DNA of 64,000 nt from Oceanicaulis sp. HTCC2633 (lineage in GTDB: Bacteria; Pseudomonadota; Alphaproteobacteria; Caulobacterales; Maricaulaceae): positions 1,112,916 through 1,176,915 of the forward strand of contig NZ_CH672428.1 in the NCBI RefSeq assembly GCF_000152745.1, given 5' to 3'. Numbering within the stretch: the stretch's first letter is position 1; each line of letters opens with the position of its first letter. Below are positions 20,025-29,854 of this stretch, piece after piece. The notes under the pieces are model-generated. The model was not told where the DNA came from, searched no databases, and saw only the letters and a list, made by a program, of their open reading frames with translations. The position numbers and the translations under genes are program-made.

Positions 20025-20234
20025 GCCCCCGCCTCCCGTGGCGAGCCGCCGCCGAGGCGGCATGGGATGAAAGGACGACGCTGCATCCGCGAAATAATAC
20101 CCAAGAGGGGAGCTTTGCGCCATGATTTCCCGCATCCGACTCCTGTCGCACATGTGGGCGCGTTCTTGCTCTGTCCGGGCAAGGTATGCTGTTCATAGCG
20201 GCAGGCCTTCACAGTCGCCGCCAAGGAGTTCCGC

Positions 20235-23200
20235 GTGACCCGATCTCAAGCCGCCCAAGCCGAATGGGAAATCTGGATTGATCGGGGCGGCACGTTCACG
20301 GACATCATCGGGCGAGCGCCGGACGGCGAGCTCAAGGCCCTCAAACTCCTGTCCAACTCCGACGCCTATGAGGACGCCGCGACCGAGGGGGTGCGTCGTC
20401 TTCTGGGCGTTGAGACCGGCGCTCCGCTGCCCCAGGGCGCGCTCGCTGCGGTGAAGATGGGCACGACGGTGGCCACCAATGCCTTGCTGGAGCTCGATGG
20501 CGCCAAGACGCTGTTCCTGGTGACGTCCGGATTCGGCGACATTCTGAGTATCGGCGACCAGACCCGCCCGGATATTTTCGCGCTGGAGATCAAGCGACCC
20601 TCGCCCCTGCCGGCCCAGACAGTCGAGGTCAAAGGCCGCATCGCCACGGATGGTCAGGAAGTCGAGGCGTTTGACGCCGAAGCGGTCAAGGCCGCGCTGA
20701 AGACCGCCCGGTCGGACGGGTTTGAAAGCGTCGCCATCGCCTTCATGAACGCGCACGCCAATGACGCTCACGAACAGGCCGCCGCCTCTCTGGCGCGCGA
20801 GGCCGGGTTCGAACACATCACCTGTTCCAGCGAGGCGAGCCCATTGATCAAGCTCGTGCCGCGCGCCTCAACCGCCGTGATCGACGCCTATCTCGAGCCT
20901 GTGCTGCGCGACTATGTGGGCCGGGTGGATCGGGGCCTCGAAGGCGCGCCGCTCTATTTCATGCAATCGGGCGGCGGTCTTTCGAGCGCCCGGCGTTTCA
21001 AGGCGCGCAATGCGGTGTTGTCCGGGCCTGCCGGCGGCGTGGTCGGGATGGCGCTGACCGCCAAATCCGCCGGGCATGACAAGGTCATCGGTTTTGACAT
21101 GGGCGGCACCTCGACGGATGTCTCCCGCTTTGACGGGGACAGCTATTCGCGCACCGACATGGCCAGCCTTGATGGCCGGGTGCTGCGCGCGCCCATGCTC
21201 AGCGTGCATACGGTGGCGGCCGGCGGCGGCTCCGTGCTCGACTTTGATGGCGAACGCGCGCGGGTGGGGCCGCGCAGTGCGGGCGCCGATCCGGGACCGG
21301 CCTGCTATGGACGCGGCGGACCTGCGGCTGTCACCGACGCCAATGTGGTTCTGGGCCGCATCCAGCCTGACTGGTTCCCCAAGGTGTTCGGCCCCAATCA
21401 TGACGGGCCGCTGGATGTGGACGCGGCCCGCACAGCGCTTGGCAAGCTGGCGGACAAGATGGGGCTCGACAGTCCCGAGGCCGCTGCGGAAGGCTTCCTG
21501 TCGGTCGCGATTGAAGCCATGGCCGACGCCATCAAGCAGATCTCCACGGCTCAGGGCGTGGACCCGCGCGGCTATGCGCTGAACGCCTTCGGCGGCGCGG
21601 GCGGCCAGCATGCCTGCAAGGTGGCTGAAGCGCTTGGCATGCGCACTGCGCTGATCCATCCCAAGGCCGGGCTTCTCTCCGCCTATGGCATCGGCCTCGC
21701 TCCGCTGCGCGACACGCGTCAGGCCGGGTTGGAAATCGTGTTTGACGATGAGGGCCTGGCCGCTGCGGAACGGGTTCTGGCCCAGCTGGAAGACGAGGCG
21801 CTGTCCTCACTCAAGGCCCAGCACGCTCGCGACATCAAGGTCAGCCGGGAAGTGCGCATCAGGGTCCAGGGCTCTGACACCGCCCTGCCCGTCGCCTGGG
21901 CGGACGACGCGCAGATGCGCAAGGACTTTGACGCCGCCCACAGTCAACTCTTCGGATTCACGCCGGAGAACGCCGTGCTGATCCTGGATTCCGCTGCTGC
22001 GGATGCGGAGGGCGCGCCCGCCGGCGCGCCGCGTGCGGAAGCCGATTTGCCAGCACAGAGCGGCGATGTGGACGCCCGTGCAGAGGCCTCCATGCACATC
22101 AAGGGCGAAACCCGCTCCGTGCCGGTCTACGACCTCGCCGATCTGGGCGCTGAGGCGCGCGTTCAGGGCCCCGCCCTGATCATGGACGCCAACCAGACCA
22201 TCGTGCTCGATCCGGGCTGGCGGGCGGATCGCCTTGCGGACGGCATGCTGGTGCTGACCCACGAAGCCGCCGCCCCCCTGCAAGCGGGCGATACGAGCCT
22301 TGATCCGATCCGGCTTGAATTGTTCAACCGCCGCTTCATGTCGATCGCCGAACAGATGGGCGTGGTGCTCGAACGCACGGCGCACTCGGTGAACATCAAG
22401 GAGCGGCTCGATTTCTCCTGCGCGGTGTTTGACGCCGAGGGCGGTCTGGTCGCGAACGCGCCCCACATGCCCGTTCATCTGGGCTCGATGTCCGCCAGCG
22501 TCCGCGCGGCGGTGGATGCGCATCCCGATCTCGGCCCCGGCGACGCGGTGGCGGTGAACGCGCCCTATAATGGCGGCACCCACCTGCCGGACGTCACCGT
22601 GATCCAGCCTGTGTGCGACGAGCGCGGCGAGCGGATGTTCTATGTGGCCTCGCGGGGGCACCATGCCGATATCGGCGGCATTGCGCCGGGCTCCATGCCG
22701 CCCTTCTCGAAAACCATCGACGAGGAGGGCGTGATCTTTGACAGCGTGAAGATCCTCACCCGGGGCCGCTTCGAAGAAGACGCCGTGCGCAAGGTCCTTG
22801 CCTCGGGCGCCCACCCCGCCCGCAATCCCGATCAGAACATTGCCGACCTCAAGGCCCAGCTTGCCGCCTGCTCGAAGGGCGCGGCCGAGCTGACCAAGCT
22901 CAACACGCTTGAGGGCACGGCGGTGGTCCGCGCCTATATGGGGCATGTGCAGGACAATGCCGAACGCGCCGTACGTCGTGTGATCGAGGCTCTGAAGGAT
23001 GGTGAAGCGGAAATGCGGCTCGAGGACGGCGCGGTCATCAAGGTGAAGATCAGCGTCGACCAGAAAGACCGCACCGCCGTGATCGATTTCACCGGCACGT
23101 CCGAACAGCGCCCGAGCAATTTCAACGCGCCCAGCGCCGTGACCCGAGCGGCGGTGCTTTATGTGCTGCGGTGCCTCGTGGATGACGCCATCCCGCTCAA

Positions 23201-23831
23201 TGAAGGATGCCTCAAACCCATCACGCTCATCGTGCCCGAGGGCAGCCTGCTCAATCCCGTGCCGCCCGCCGCAGTGGTGGCCGGCAATGTGGAGACCAGC
23301 CAGCTGGTGGTGGACGCCCTGTTCATGGCGACGGGCCGCATGGCCTGCGCGCAAGGCACGATGAACAATTTCACCTTCGGCGACGAGACTCGCCAGTATT
23401 ACGAGACGATCTGCGGCGGGGCCGGCGCAGGCTATTATGCTGACGGTTCGGGCTTTGCCGGCGCCAGCGCGGTACACACCCACATGACCAATTCACGGCT
23501 CACCGATCCCGAAGTGCTTGAGGCGCGCTATCCGGTCCGGGTGCAGACCCATGCGATCCGCCAGGGCTCTGGCGGCCAGGGCCGTTTCCCGGGCGGAGAC
23601 GGTTCAATCCGGCGAATCACATTTCTGGAGCCAATGCAGGCGGCGCTGCTGTCCGGGCGCAGGAGCGAGCATCCGGCCGGACTTCGCGGCGGCGGCCCGG
23701 GCGCCACAGGCGCACAATGCCTCTGGCGAACCGATGGCAGCCAGCAACTTCTGGATGCGCTCTTCAGAATTGAAGTGAACCCAGGCGAAACACTTGAAAT
23801 CCTTACTCCGGGTGGCGGAGGCTCCGCCTAG
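20235..23831 (+). CDS. 5-oxoprolinase (ATP-hydrolysing), HyuA-HyuB fusion
   Basis: Large cytoplasmic enzyme predicted to open 5-oxoproline (pyroglutamate) to glutamate with ATP. It has 1198 residues, the full length of single-chain OPLAH-type enzymes. The N-terminal half is the hydantoinase A actin-like fold (WIDRGGTFTDIIGR near 12; VIGFDMGGTSTDVSRF near 282). The C-terminal half is hydantoinase B (EQMGVVLERTAHSVNIKERL near 710). The start is the GTG at 20235 with AAGGAG 7 nt upstream. Hydantoinase and acetone carboxylase relatives share the fold, but the fused form favours 5-oxoprolinase. It may connect to the D-glutamate cyclase at 51.8 kb. Confidence 0.9.
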   Translation: MTRSQAAQAEWEIWIDRGGTFTDIIGRAPDGELKALKLLSNSDAYEDAATEGVRRLLGVETGAPLPQGALAAVKMGTTVATNALLELDGAKTLFLVTSGFGDILSIGDQTRPDIFALEIKRPSPLPAQTVEVKGRIATDGQEVEAFDAEAVKAALKTARSDGFESVAIAFMNAHANDAHEQAAASLAREAGFEHITCSSEASPLIKLVPRASTAVIDAYLEPVLRDYVGRVDRGLEGAPLYFMQSGGGLSSARRFKARNAVLSGPAGGVVGMALTAKSAGHDKVIGFDMGGTSTDVSRFDGDSYSRTDMASLDGRVLRAPMLSVHTVAAGGGSVLDFDGERARVGPRSAGADPGPACYGRGGPAAVTDANVVLGRIQPDWFPKVFGPNHDGPLDVDAARTALGKLADKMGLDSPEAAAEGFLSVAIEAMADAIKQISTAQGVDPRGYALNAFGGAGGQHACKVAEALGMRTALIHPKAGLLSAYGIGLAPLRDTRQAGLEIVFDDEGLAAAERVLAQLEDEALSSLKAQHARDIKVSREVRIRVQGSDTALPVAWADDAQMRKDFDAAHSQLFGFTPENAVLILDSAAADAEGAPAGAPRAEADLPAQSGDVDARAEASMHIKGETRSVPVYDLADLGAEARVQGPALIMDANQTIVLDPGWRADRLADGMLVLTHEAAAPLQAGDTSLDPIRLELFNRRFMSIAEQMGVVLERTAHSVNIKERLDFSCAVFDAEGGLVANAPHMPVHLGSMSASVRAAVDAHPDLGPGDAVAVNAPYNGGTHLPDVTVIQPVCDERGERMFYVASRGHHADIGGIAPGSMPPFSKTIDEEGVIFDSVKILTRGRFEEDAVRKVLASGAHPARNPDQNIADLKAQLAACSKGAAELTKLNTLEGTAVVRAYMGHVQDNAERAVRRVIEALKDGEAEMRLEDGAVIKVKISVDQKDRTAVIDFTGTSEQRPSNFNAPSAVTRAAVLYVLRCLVDDAIPLNEGCLKPITLIVPEGSLLNPVPPAAVVAGNVETSQLVVDALFMATGRMACAQGTMNNFTFGDETRQYYETICGGAGAGYYADGSGFAGASAVHTHMTNSRLTDPEVLEARYPVRVQTHAIRQGSGGQGRFPGGDGSIRRITFLEPMQAALLSGRRSEHPAGLRGGGPGATGAQCLWRTDGSQQLLDALFRIEVNPGETLEILTPGGGGSA

Positions 23832-23975
23832 ACAGGCAAATACAGCTCACAATGAATACGCGTAAAACTGCTTAGAACTACAATAAATGCGTTCACTGTA
23901 GCGAATTCGCCTTTTTTCGTCGGCTGACTTCCATAAGTTCCTAACAAGTTTGAAGGAATCCATCAGGAGACTTGG

Positions 23976-24377
23976 GTGTTCCGAGTCGCATATCGCAGCG
24001 TGTTGCGCGCCGATCTCGGCGTAGCGGAAATTGAATCGTTGCTGACCAGCAGCGCAGAACATAACGCCCGTGTCGGCGTGACCTCTGCCTTCCTGATGAA
24101 TGACCGGCGCTGCCTGCATGCTATGGAAGGCTCTCCGAAGGTCATCCGCTCAATTCTCGAATGCATATGGGATGATCGGCGCAATGAGGAATTCGCCATT
24201 CTGGACATCGCCTATGGCGAAGCGGCGCTTTTTCCCGACTGGCCGCTCAAGGTGATCACCGCTGAAACCCTGCAGGAGGATGACAGCCTTCAGCAGCATC
24301 CCGGCGTCCTCTGGCTCGCCAATATGGGGGGCGGTCTGGACGTGTACTTCCAGCCCGCGCAGCGCGGCGCGGACTAA
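23976..24377 (+). CDS. BLUF-domain protein with altered flavin site
   Basis: 133 residues, essentially one BLUF (blue light using FAD) domain with no effector domain. From memory it aligns without gaps to AppA: Tyr6 matches the photoactive Tyr21, Asn30 matches Asn45 (HNARVGVTSA), and Trp89 matches Trp104. The essential glutamine (Gln63) is replaced by His48 in CLHAMEG, and Met106 by Leu91. Flavin binding is plausible, but the normal hydrogen-bond switch is not expected. The start is a GTG with CAGGAGA upstream. The 144-nt AT-rich gap before it is long enough for a promoter. Confidence 0.85.
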   Translation: MFRVAYRSVLRADLGVAEIESLLTSSAEHNARVGVTSAFLMNDRRCLHAMEGSPKVIRSILECIWDDRRNEEFAILDIAYGEAALFPDWPLKVITAETLQEDDSLQQHPGVLWLANMGGGLDVYFQPAQRGAD

Positions 24378-24482
24378 CGCCCGATTGCGCCGGGACGCTC
24401 AACCCCCGGTCGAACGTAAAAATTTCCTGTCATTAGTGAACTGAGATTGATCCGGTTGCGCAGACGCTGCGTAACCATGGGT

Positions 24483-24501
24483 GTTCCAGTCGCATTGGAA
24501 C
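24483..24501. repeat. Short inverted repeat upstream of the fasciclin gene
   Basis: GTTCCA (24483-24488) and TGGAAC (24496-24501) form a 6-bp inverted repeat with a 7-nt centre, about 55 nt upstream of the fasciclin start. It could be an operator or a leader hairpin. Nothing else identifies a regulator. Confidence 0.35.
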
Positions 24502-24554
24502 GCCGGCAGGCATACCGTCTGCAGGCCTGATCACACCCATATGGGAGACCAGAC

Positions 24555-25091
24555 ATGCGTAAACTGACTGTTCTGACCGCCGCCGCTCTGAGCGCAGCCC
24601 TGGCCGCGCCGGCGTTTGCGACCCCCGCCGAAACCTCTGCTCCGAAAATGAGCAAGGACCATCACGCCAGCCAGCCCTCCATCGTCAGCATCGCCACGGG
24701 CGATGAGAACTTCTCCACCCTGGTGACGGCGCTTCAGACCGCCGGCCTGGTCGACGCCCTGTCCGGTGATGGCCCCTTCACCGTGTTCGCGCCGACCAAT
24801 GACGCCTTCGCCGCCGTGGGCGACGATACGCTCAACGCGCTTCTGCAGCCGGAAAACCGCGATCAGCTGACCGCGATCCTGACCTACCATGTGGTTCAGG
24901 GCGAGTATTTCGCCGAGGACGTTGCGCCGGGTTCCTATGACCTGACCACCCTGCAGGGCGACACGGTCAATGTCGTTGTGGGCGACGACGGATCCGTCAT
25001 GGTCGACGGCGCGAATGTCATCGCCGCCGATGTGGACGCCTCGAACGGCGTCGTGCACGTCATCGACAGCGTGATCATGCCGGGCATGTAA
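24555..25091 (+). CDS. Secreted fasciclin (FAS1) domain protein
   Basis: 178 residues. A clear signal peptide ([22 protein letters not shown]) precedes a single FAS1 domain. The two FAS1 boxes are visible: [13 protein letters not shown] (H1 box) and [14 protein letters not shown] (H2 box), with [11 protein letters not shown] between. FAS1 proteins are usually extracellular or periplasmic adhesion or stress proteins. GGGAGA precedes the ATG and a strong terminator follows, so the gene is monocistronic. Confidence 0.93.
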   Translation: MRKLTVLTAAALSAALAAPAFATPAETSAPKMSKDHHASQPSIVSIATGDENFSTLVTALQTAGLVDALSGDGPFTVFAPTNDAFAAVGDDTLNALLQPENRDQLTAILTYHVVQGEYFAEDVAPGSYDLTTLQGDTVNVVVGDDGSVMVDGANVIAADVDASNGVVHVIDSVIMPGM

Positions 25092-25099
25092 TACCGGAT

Positions 25100-25135
25100 C
25101 GCCCGGGCGCTCCCTGAGCGCCCGGGCGTTTTCTT
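25100..25135 (+). terminator. Rho-independent terminator of the fasciclin gene
   Basis: A 12-bp perfect stem (CGCCCGGGCGCT / AGCGCCCGGGCG, 25100-25128) with a 5-nt loop is followed by TTTTCTT. It starts 8 nt after the stop codon and abuts the stop of the convergent gene at 25134. Confidence 0.9.
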
Positions 25136-26555
25136 ATTCCGCCGCTCCGGCGTCCGTCGCCTTGGTCTTGCGGCGGCGCGCCGGCGGACGGCGCAGGGCG
25201 CGCACATGGGCTTCGATATGATCAATGATCATCTCGGCCACATCCTTGCCGCTCGACTTCTCGATCCCCTCAAGACCGGGCGAAGAATTCACCTCGAGGA
25301 CTTTCGGTCCTTCATCCGAGCGGAGCATGTCCACGCCCGCCACAGAAAGCCCCAGCGCCCGCGCCGCCTTCACAGCGGCGGAGCGCTCTTCCTTTGAAAT
25401 GCGCACACGGCTGGCCTGGCCGCCGCGGTGCAGGTTGGAGCGGAACTCGCCCGCCTGGGCTTCGCGCTTCATGGCGGCGACCACCTTGCCGCCAATGACA
25501 AAGCAGCGAATGTCCACGCCCGAGGCTTCCTTGACGAAGTCCTGAACGATGAAGTTCGCATCCAGCCCGCGGAAGGCGTCAATCACGGATTCGGCCGCCT
25601 TGCCGGTTTCCGCCAGCACCACGCCTCGGCCTTGTGTGCTCTCCAGCAATTTCACCACCAGCGGCGCGCCGCCCACATGCTCGATGAGGTTCTTGGTGTC
25701 CTTGGGAGAGTGGGCGAACGCCGTCGTCGGCATGCCGATCCCGGCGCGCGCCAGCACCTGATGGGCGTAGAGCTTGTCCCGGCTGGCGCCAATGGCGTCA
25801 GGCGTGTTGAGAATATACGCGCCCGTCATGGCGAACTGGCGCAGAACCGCCATGCCGTAATTGGTCATCGACGCGCCAATGCGCGGTATGACGGCGTCAT
25901 AGCGCGGCAAGCGACGACCATCATAATAGATCGCCGGGGACAGGGCGTTGATCGCCATGGTGCAACGCGCCGTGTTGATCATTTCCGCCACGTGGCCCTG
26001 GGCCTCGGCGGCCTCTTTCAGACGCTGGGAGGAATAATTCTTCGGCTCACGCGTCAGAATGGCGATGCGCAAGGGACGGTGCACCGGCTTGCTGCGCGGC
26101 AGGTGCTGATAAAGATCATAACTCAGCGCTTTCTGGGCGCAGGACTGGGTCGGGCTGACCACCATGTCATCAAGGATCGCCGAGCGCCCCAGCAGCATGC
26201 GGTACGCCATGTTCTCACGATTGGTCAGCGTGACCTCGATGGGCCAGGTGCGCTCACCTATGGTGACTTTCGCCTCGATCACCCAGCGCAGCTCGGTTTC
26301 GCCATTCGAGGACGTCACCTCCCGGCGATCCACCGCCGGGGCGGCGCAAACCACCTCCAGATCCGGCTGATCCGGGATCGGGTGCATGACGAAGCGGACC
26401 TGCGGCTTGTTGGCAGGACCGAAGGGCTCGATCGCCACGGCATGCAAAGCGCTGGTCTTCGCGCCGGTGTCGATCTTGGACTTGATGGCGGGAAGCGCCA
26501 GCCCGGGAAAGGCGGCCCATTCTTCCCAACCCAGGACGAACGGCTCTTGGGACAT
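25134..26555 (-). CDS. Retropepsin-like zinc-protease domain fused to RimK-type ATP-grasp ligase
   Basis: 473 residues with two domains. Residues 1-150 match the RimK-associated 'ATP-dependent zinc protease' family, a retropepsin-like fold with the active-site triad [10 protein letters not shown] (Asp29). Residues 160-460 are a RimK ATP-grasp ligase ([55 protein letters not shown]). RimK adds glutamates to the C-terminus of ribosomal protein S6. The protease partner is often a separate gene; here both are one chain. The C-terminal tail is basic ([11 protein letters not shown]). Substrate assignment is inference. Confidence 0.9.
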   Translation of the reverse strand: MSQEPFVLGWEEWAAFPGLALPAIKSKIDTGAKTSALHAVAIEPFGPANKPQVRFVMHPIPDQPDLEVVCAAPAVDRREVTSSNGETELRWVIEAKVTIGERTWPIEVTLTNRENMAYRMLLGRSAILDDMVVSPTQSCAQKALSYDLYQHLPRSKPVHRPLRIAILTREPKNYSSQRLKEAAEAQGHVAEMINTARCTMAINALSPAIYYDGRRLPRYDAVIPRIGASMTNYGMAVLRQFAMTGAYILNTPDAIGASRDKLYAHQVLARAGIGMPTTAFAHSPKDTKNLIEHVGGAPLVVKLLESTQGRGVVLAETGKAAESVIDAFRGLDANFIVQDFVKEASGVDIRCFVIGGKVVAAMKREAQAGEFRSNLHRGGQASRVRISKEERSAAVKAARALGLSVAGVDMLRSDEGPKVLEVNSSPGLEGIEKSSGKDVAEMIIDHIEAHVRALRRPPARRRKTKATDAGAAE

Positions 26556-26740
26556 GCCGTCGTTTCCTCCGGTAAATAGTCAAAGGCGATGCGTTACAGC
26601 GCTCCTAGGGTTTCGTCCATCGCGACATGATGCAAGGACTGATTATTCTCAAATCGGAAAAGCTGCCTGTCTGATTGCGCCCTCGCCTTGAGGGTGTCTG
26701 GCCCCCATCTTCCTTCTGAACAAGGAAAACGGAGGCTTTG

Positions 26741-27577
26741 ATGAGCGCTCACTATCGCCCCATCGTCAAAATTACCCAAGGCCGTCCCACCTCTGATGGC
26801 GCGGGCGTGAAGCTGACGCGCCTTCTGGGCACGCCCGATCTGCAGGTGCTCGACCCGTTCCTGATGCTGGACAAGTTCCACTCGGACAATCCGGGCGACT
26901 ATCTGGCGGGCTTCCCGCCCCACCCGCACCGCGGGTTTGAAACCGTGACCTACATGGTCGAGGGCCGCATGCGCCACAAGGACAACAAGGGCCATGAAGG
27001 CGTGATCGAGCCGGGCGGCGTGCAGTGGATGACCGCCGCACGCGGCATCGTGCATTCCGAAATGCCCGAGCAGGAAGACGGGCTGATGAGCGGCTTTCAG
27101 CTCTGGGTGAACCTGCCCAAGGCGGAAAAGATGAAGGATCCCGGCTATCAGGAGTTCGACGAGAACCGGGTGCCCTCTGACGTGCGTGAGGGCGTGGTCG
27201 CCAAGATCGTCACCGGCAGGACCTCCGCCGGGATCGAGGGTCCAGTGCGCGACGTCACCGTCGAGCCGCTCTACGCCGAACTGCGCATGGAGCCTGGCGC
27301 GACCTTCGAGGAACCGATCTCTGACGCCAAGACGGCTTTCATCGCCGTACACACGGGCGATGTGGAAGCGGGCGGCCTGAAGCTGACCGAAGCCCAGCTC
27401 GGCGTGTTCGGACGCGGCGACACGATCCGCATCAAGGCCGGCCCCAAGGGCGCGCGCCTGATGCTGGCGGCCGGCAAGCCCATTGGAGAACCCATCGTCT
27501 GGGGCGGTCCGTTCGTGATGACCACCGAGGGCGAAGTGCGCCAGGCGATGCTCGATTACCAGCAGGGCCGGTTCTAG
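26741..27577 (+). CDS. Pirin family protein
   Basis: Cupin-fold protein of 278 residues. The metal-site residues of pirins are present: HPHRGFETVTYMVEG (two His) and GGVQWMTAARGIVHSEMP (His and Glu). Pirins are iron proteins acting as redox sensors, and some have quercetinase activity. The start is the ATG at 26741 with GGAGG 5 nt upstream, rather than the TTG one codon earlier. The glutathionyl-hydroquinone reductase gene follows 42 nt later on the same strand, suggesting a joint quinone or redox role. Confidence 0.93.
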   Translation: MSAHYRPIVKITQGRPTSDGAGVKLTRLLGTPDLQVLDPFLMLDKFHSDNPGDYLAGFPPHPHRGFETVTYMVEGRMRHKDNKGHEGVIEPGGVQWMTAARGIVHSEMPEQEDGLMSGFQLWVNLPKAEKMKDPGYQEFDENRVPSDVREGVVAKIVTGRTSAGIEGPVRDVTVEPLYAELRMEPGATFEEPISDAKTAFIAVHTGDVEAGGLKLTEAQLGVFGRGDTIRIKAGPKGARLMLAAGKPIGEPIVWGGPFVMTTEGEVRQAMLDYQQGRF

Positions 27578-27619
27578 GTCGGCTCATCACTCTGCAGGGG
27601 CGCAAACAAGGAGAAACTC

Positions 27620-28591
27620 ATGGGATTGCTCGTCGACGGCGTCTGGCATGATCAATGGTACGACACCAAGTCCAACGGTGGGCGCTTCAAGCGCTCTGAA
27701 GCCATCTTCCGCAACTGGGTGACAACGGACGGTTCGGCCGGACCGACTGGCCAGGCCGGGTTCAAGGCCGAGCCGGGCCGCTACCATCTCTATGTGTCAC
27801 TGGCCTGCCCCTGGGCGCACCGCACCTTGATCTTCCGCCGCCTCAAGGGCCTGGAGGAGATGATCGATCTCTCGGTCGTGCACTGGCTGATGCGCGAGAA
27901 CGGCTGGACCTTCAAGGACGGGCCCGGCGTCATTGCGGACCCGTTGCACGATGCCGAATTCATGCACCAGGTCTATACCGCCGCAAAGTCCGACTATTCG
28001 GGCCGGGTCACGGTGCCCGTGCTGTGGGACAAGAAGACGAACACCATCGTCTCCAACGAAAGCGCGGACATCATCCGAATGTTCAACTCCGCCTTTGACG
28101 GCGTGGGCGCCAAGCCGGGCGATTACTATCCCGAGGCGTTGCGCGAGGAAATCGATGCGGTGAACGCGCGCGTCTACGACGAGATCAATAACGGTGTTTA
28201 CAAATCCGGCTTCGCCACGACGCAGGACGCCTATGAAGAGGCGGTGACGACGCTGTTTGAAGCGCTCGACTGGATTGAGGACCGCTTGTCAGACGGCCGC
28301 GCCTATCTGATGGGCGATGACGTGACCGAGGCCGACTGGCGGCTCTACACCACGCTGGTGCGCTTCGACCCGGTCTATCACGGCCATTTCAAAACCAATC
28401 TCAAGCGCCTGATCGAATACCCGCACATCAACGCCTATGCCCGGCGCCTGCACACGCAGCACGGGGTCGGTGATGTGTTCAATCTCGAACACGCCAAGCG
28501 GCACTATTACGAAAGCCATGACATGATCAATCCGACCGCGGTCGTTCCGCTCGGACCGGACGTGCATGTGGCGGATGGCGACGCTGAATAG
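27620..28591 (+). CDS. Glutathionyl-hydroquinone reductase (Xi-class GST)
   Basis: 323 residues, the normal length of the YqjG/ECM4 family. The N-terminal thioredoxin domain has the catalytic CPWA motif in SLACPWAHRTLIFRRLKGL, the defining Xi-class signature. The enzyme reduces glutathionyl-hydroquinones back to hydroquinones. The C-terminal half is the all-helical GST domain (LFEALDWIEDRLSDGRAYLMG). AAGGAG lies 7 nt upstream of the ATG. It is probably cotranscribed with pirin and convergent with the next gene, leaving only 3 nt between the two stops. Confidence 0.94.
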   Translation: MGLLVDGVWHDQWYDTKSNGGRFKRSEAIFRNWVTTDGSAGPTGQAGFKAEPGRYHLYVSLACPWAHRTLIFRRLKGLEEMIDLSVVHWLMRENGWTFKDGPGVIADPLHDAEFMHQVYTAAKSDYSGRVTVPVLWDKKTNTIVSNESADIIRMFNSAFDGVGAKPGDYYPEALREEIDAVNARVYDEINNGVYKSGFATTQDAYEEAVTTLFEALDWIEDRLSDGRAYLMGDDVTEADWRLYTTLVRFDPVYHGHFKTNLKRLIEYPHINAYARRLHTQHGVGDVFNLEHAKRHYYESHDMINPTAVVPLGPDVHVADGDAE

Positions 28592-28594
28592 ATC

Positions 28595-29797
28595 CTATGG
28601 GGCTGGCGGCACTGTAACCTCAACGGGGTCCCCGAAGGATCCCTCTGGCGTCCAGGCCGTCAGCACCCAGTCTCCTTCCGGCAGCATCAGCGGCAGCCTC
28701 TCTCCCGGATAGAGCATCAAACGCTCGACGGGGATCATCCCAAGGTCCTCACCGGGCGCCCGGGCCTCGATGATGATGCGCGTCTCTTCCGGAAGCAGGG
28801 ATGCAGGAACGGCGACAGGCCGATCGCCGATGGCGTAGCGCCAGTCGGGGCGTCCATCGGTAAAGCGCATGGGCGGACGCCCGAGAAACAGATCAACCCA
28901 GCCCGGCTGCCTCTGGGAGACGAGCAAGCCAGAGCCATCCACCAGCGGGCTTTCGGTCAGGGCGACCATCCCAGCCCCTGACTCGACGCTGCAAGAGGTC
29001 TGGGTAATCGTCAGGGGGTCGATGCCCGTCTTGTCACGCAGGCGCGCGGCGAACCAGCGCGACGTCTCCTCGCCGTCTTCGCCGCCGACTTCATTGAGAT
29101 GGCTATACCCGACATGCACCAGGATGCGGGCGTCCGGATAGGCTTCGAGCGCATTTGCGATGAAATTGACCGCCTGCGCCTCCTCGCGCTCGGCAATGCT
29201 CGCCATGTATCCTTCGCTCCGATCCACAAGGCGTTGCTCGCGCGTGATCTCGTAAGCCGCGAAGCGGTATCCAAGATCGACCAGCGTCCTGAGCTGACGC
29301 CCGTAAATCGGCTCGCTTGAATACCAGCCGATATCCATGCTCGCTTGTGGAACCAGCGCGTCCACATCCCCTTCGTTTGAAAAGGTCTCGGCAGCGAAGA
29401 TCGTGAAGTCAGGCGCCAGCGCCTCGGCCAGTCGGGCGATGACCCAGCGATGATAGGGGTCGTCATGCGCCTCGTTGATCATGACGACCCGGGCGTCTCC
29501 AACAGCCTCCAGGACCGCCTGCAAGCCGTCTTCACGCAGCACAGGACACGTTGGCTGCATGTAGGCGGTGTCCTGCAGGCGCTGGGTCAGATCCTCGCGC
29601 CCGACAAAACTGAAGAGCTGTGTCGCCATGCCGAGTTCATTGCCGTCTGGCGCATAACCCTCGAGCACCTCCGGCGTCATGTCGAAGTAGGACACGATCC
29701 TGTCAGGCAGCCCGTTGTCCGGCCCGGCATCTGACTGAGCGAATGCCGACTGAAAAAGCATTGCGCCTGCAAAGGCGACATAGATGGTCTTGTGCAT
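28595..29797 (-). CDS. Exported Tiki/ChaN-like protein of unknown function
   Basis: 400 residues. A signal peptide (MHKTIYVAFAGAMLFQSAFA) is followed by a region (about 80-265) resembling the ChaN/EreA/Tiki superfamily. Support comes from ARVVMINEAHDDPYHRWVIARL, where a Glu-x-His pair ends the first strand. FAAETFSN and ILVHVGYSHLNEVGGED near 230 add a second conserved His. The last 130 residues match nothing I know. The superfamily includes haem-binding lipoproteins, proteases and erythromycin esterases, so the activity is open. GGGGAGA precedes the ATG, 57 nt after metH. Confidence 0.6.
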   Translation of the reverse strand: MHKTIYVAFAGAMLFQSAFAQSDAGPDNGLPDRIVSYFDMTPEVLEGYAPDGNELGMATQLFSFVGREDLTQRLQDTAYMQPTCPVLREDGLQAVLEAVGDARVVMINEAHDDPYHRWVIARLAEALAPDFTIFAAETFSNEGDVDALVPQASMDIGWYSSEPIYGRQLRTLVDLGYRFAAYEITREQRLVDRSEGYMASIAEREEAQAVNFIANALEAYPDARILVHVGYSHLNEVGGEDGEETSRWFAARLRDKTGIDPLTITQTSCSVESGAGMVALTESPLVDGSGLLVSQRQPGWVDLFLGRPPMRFTDGRPDWRYAIGDRPVAVPASLLPEETRIIIEARAPGEDLGMIPVERLMLYPGERLPLMLPEGDWVLTAWTPEGSFGDPVEVTVPPAP

Positions 29798-29854
29798 CGA
29801 GTTTCTCCCCTTGGGAGAACCAAACCATGATGCTACATTTGTCGCAAGCGCTTT

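Noticed and set aside
24483-24520. EcfG-type promoter (GGAAC ... CGTT) upstream of the fasciclin gene
   Set aside because: GGAAC is present but the next CGTC is only 14 nt away on the plus strand, too short, and the second half is off consensus.
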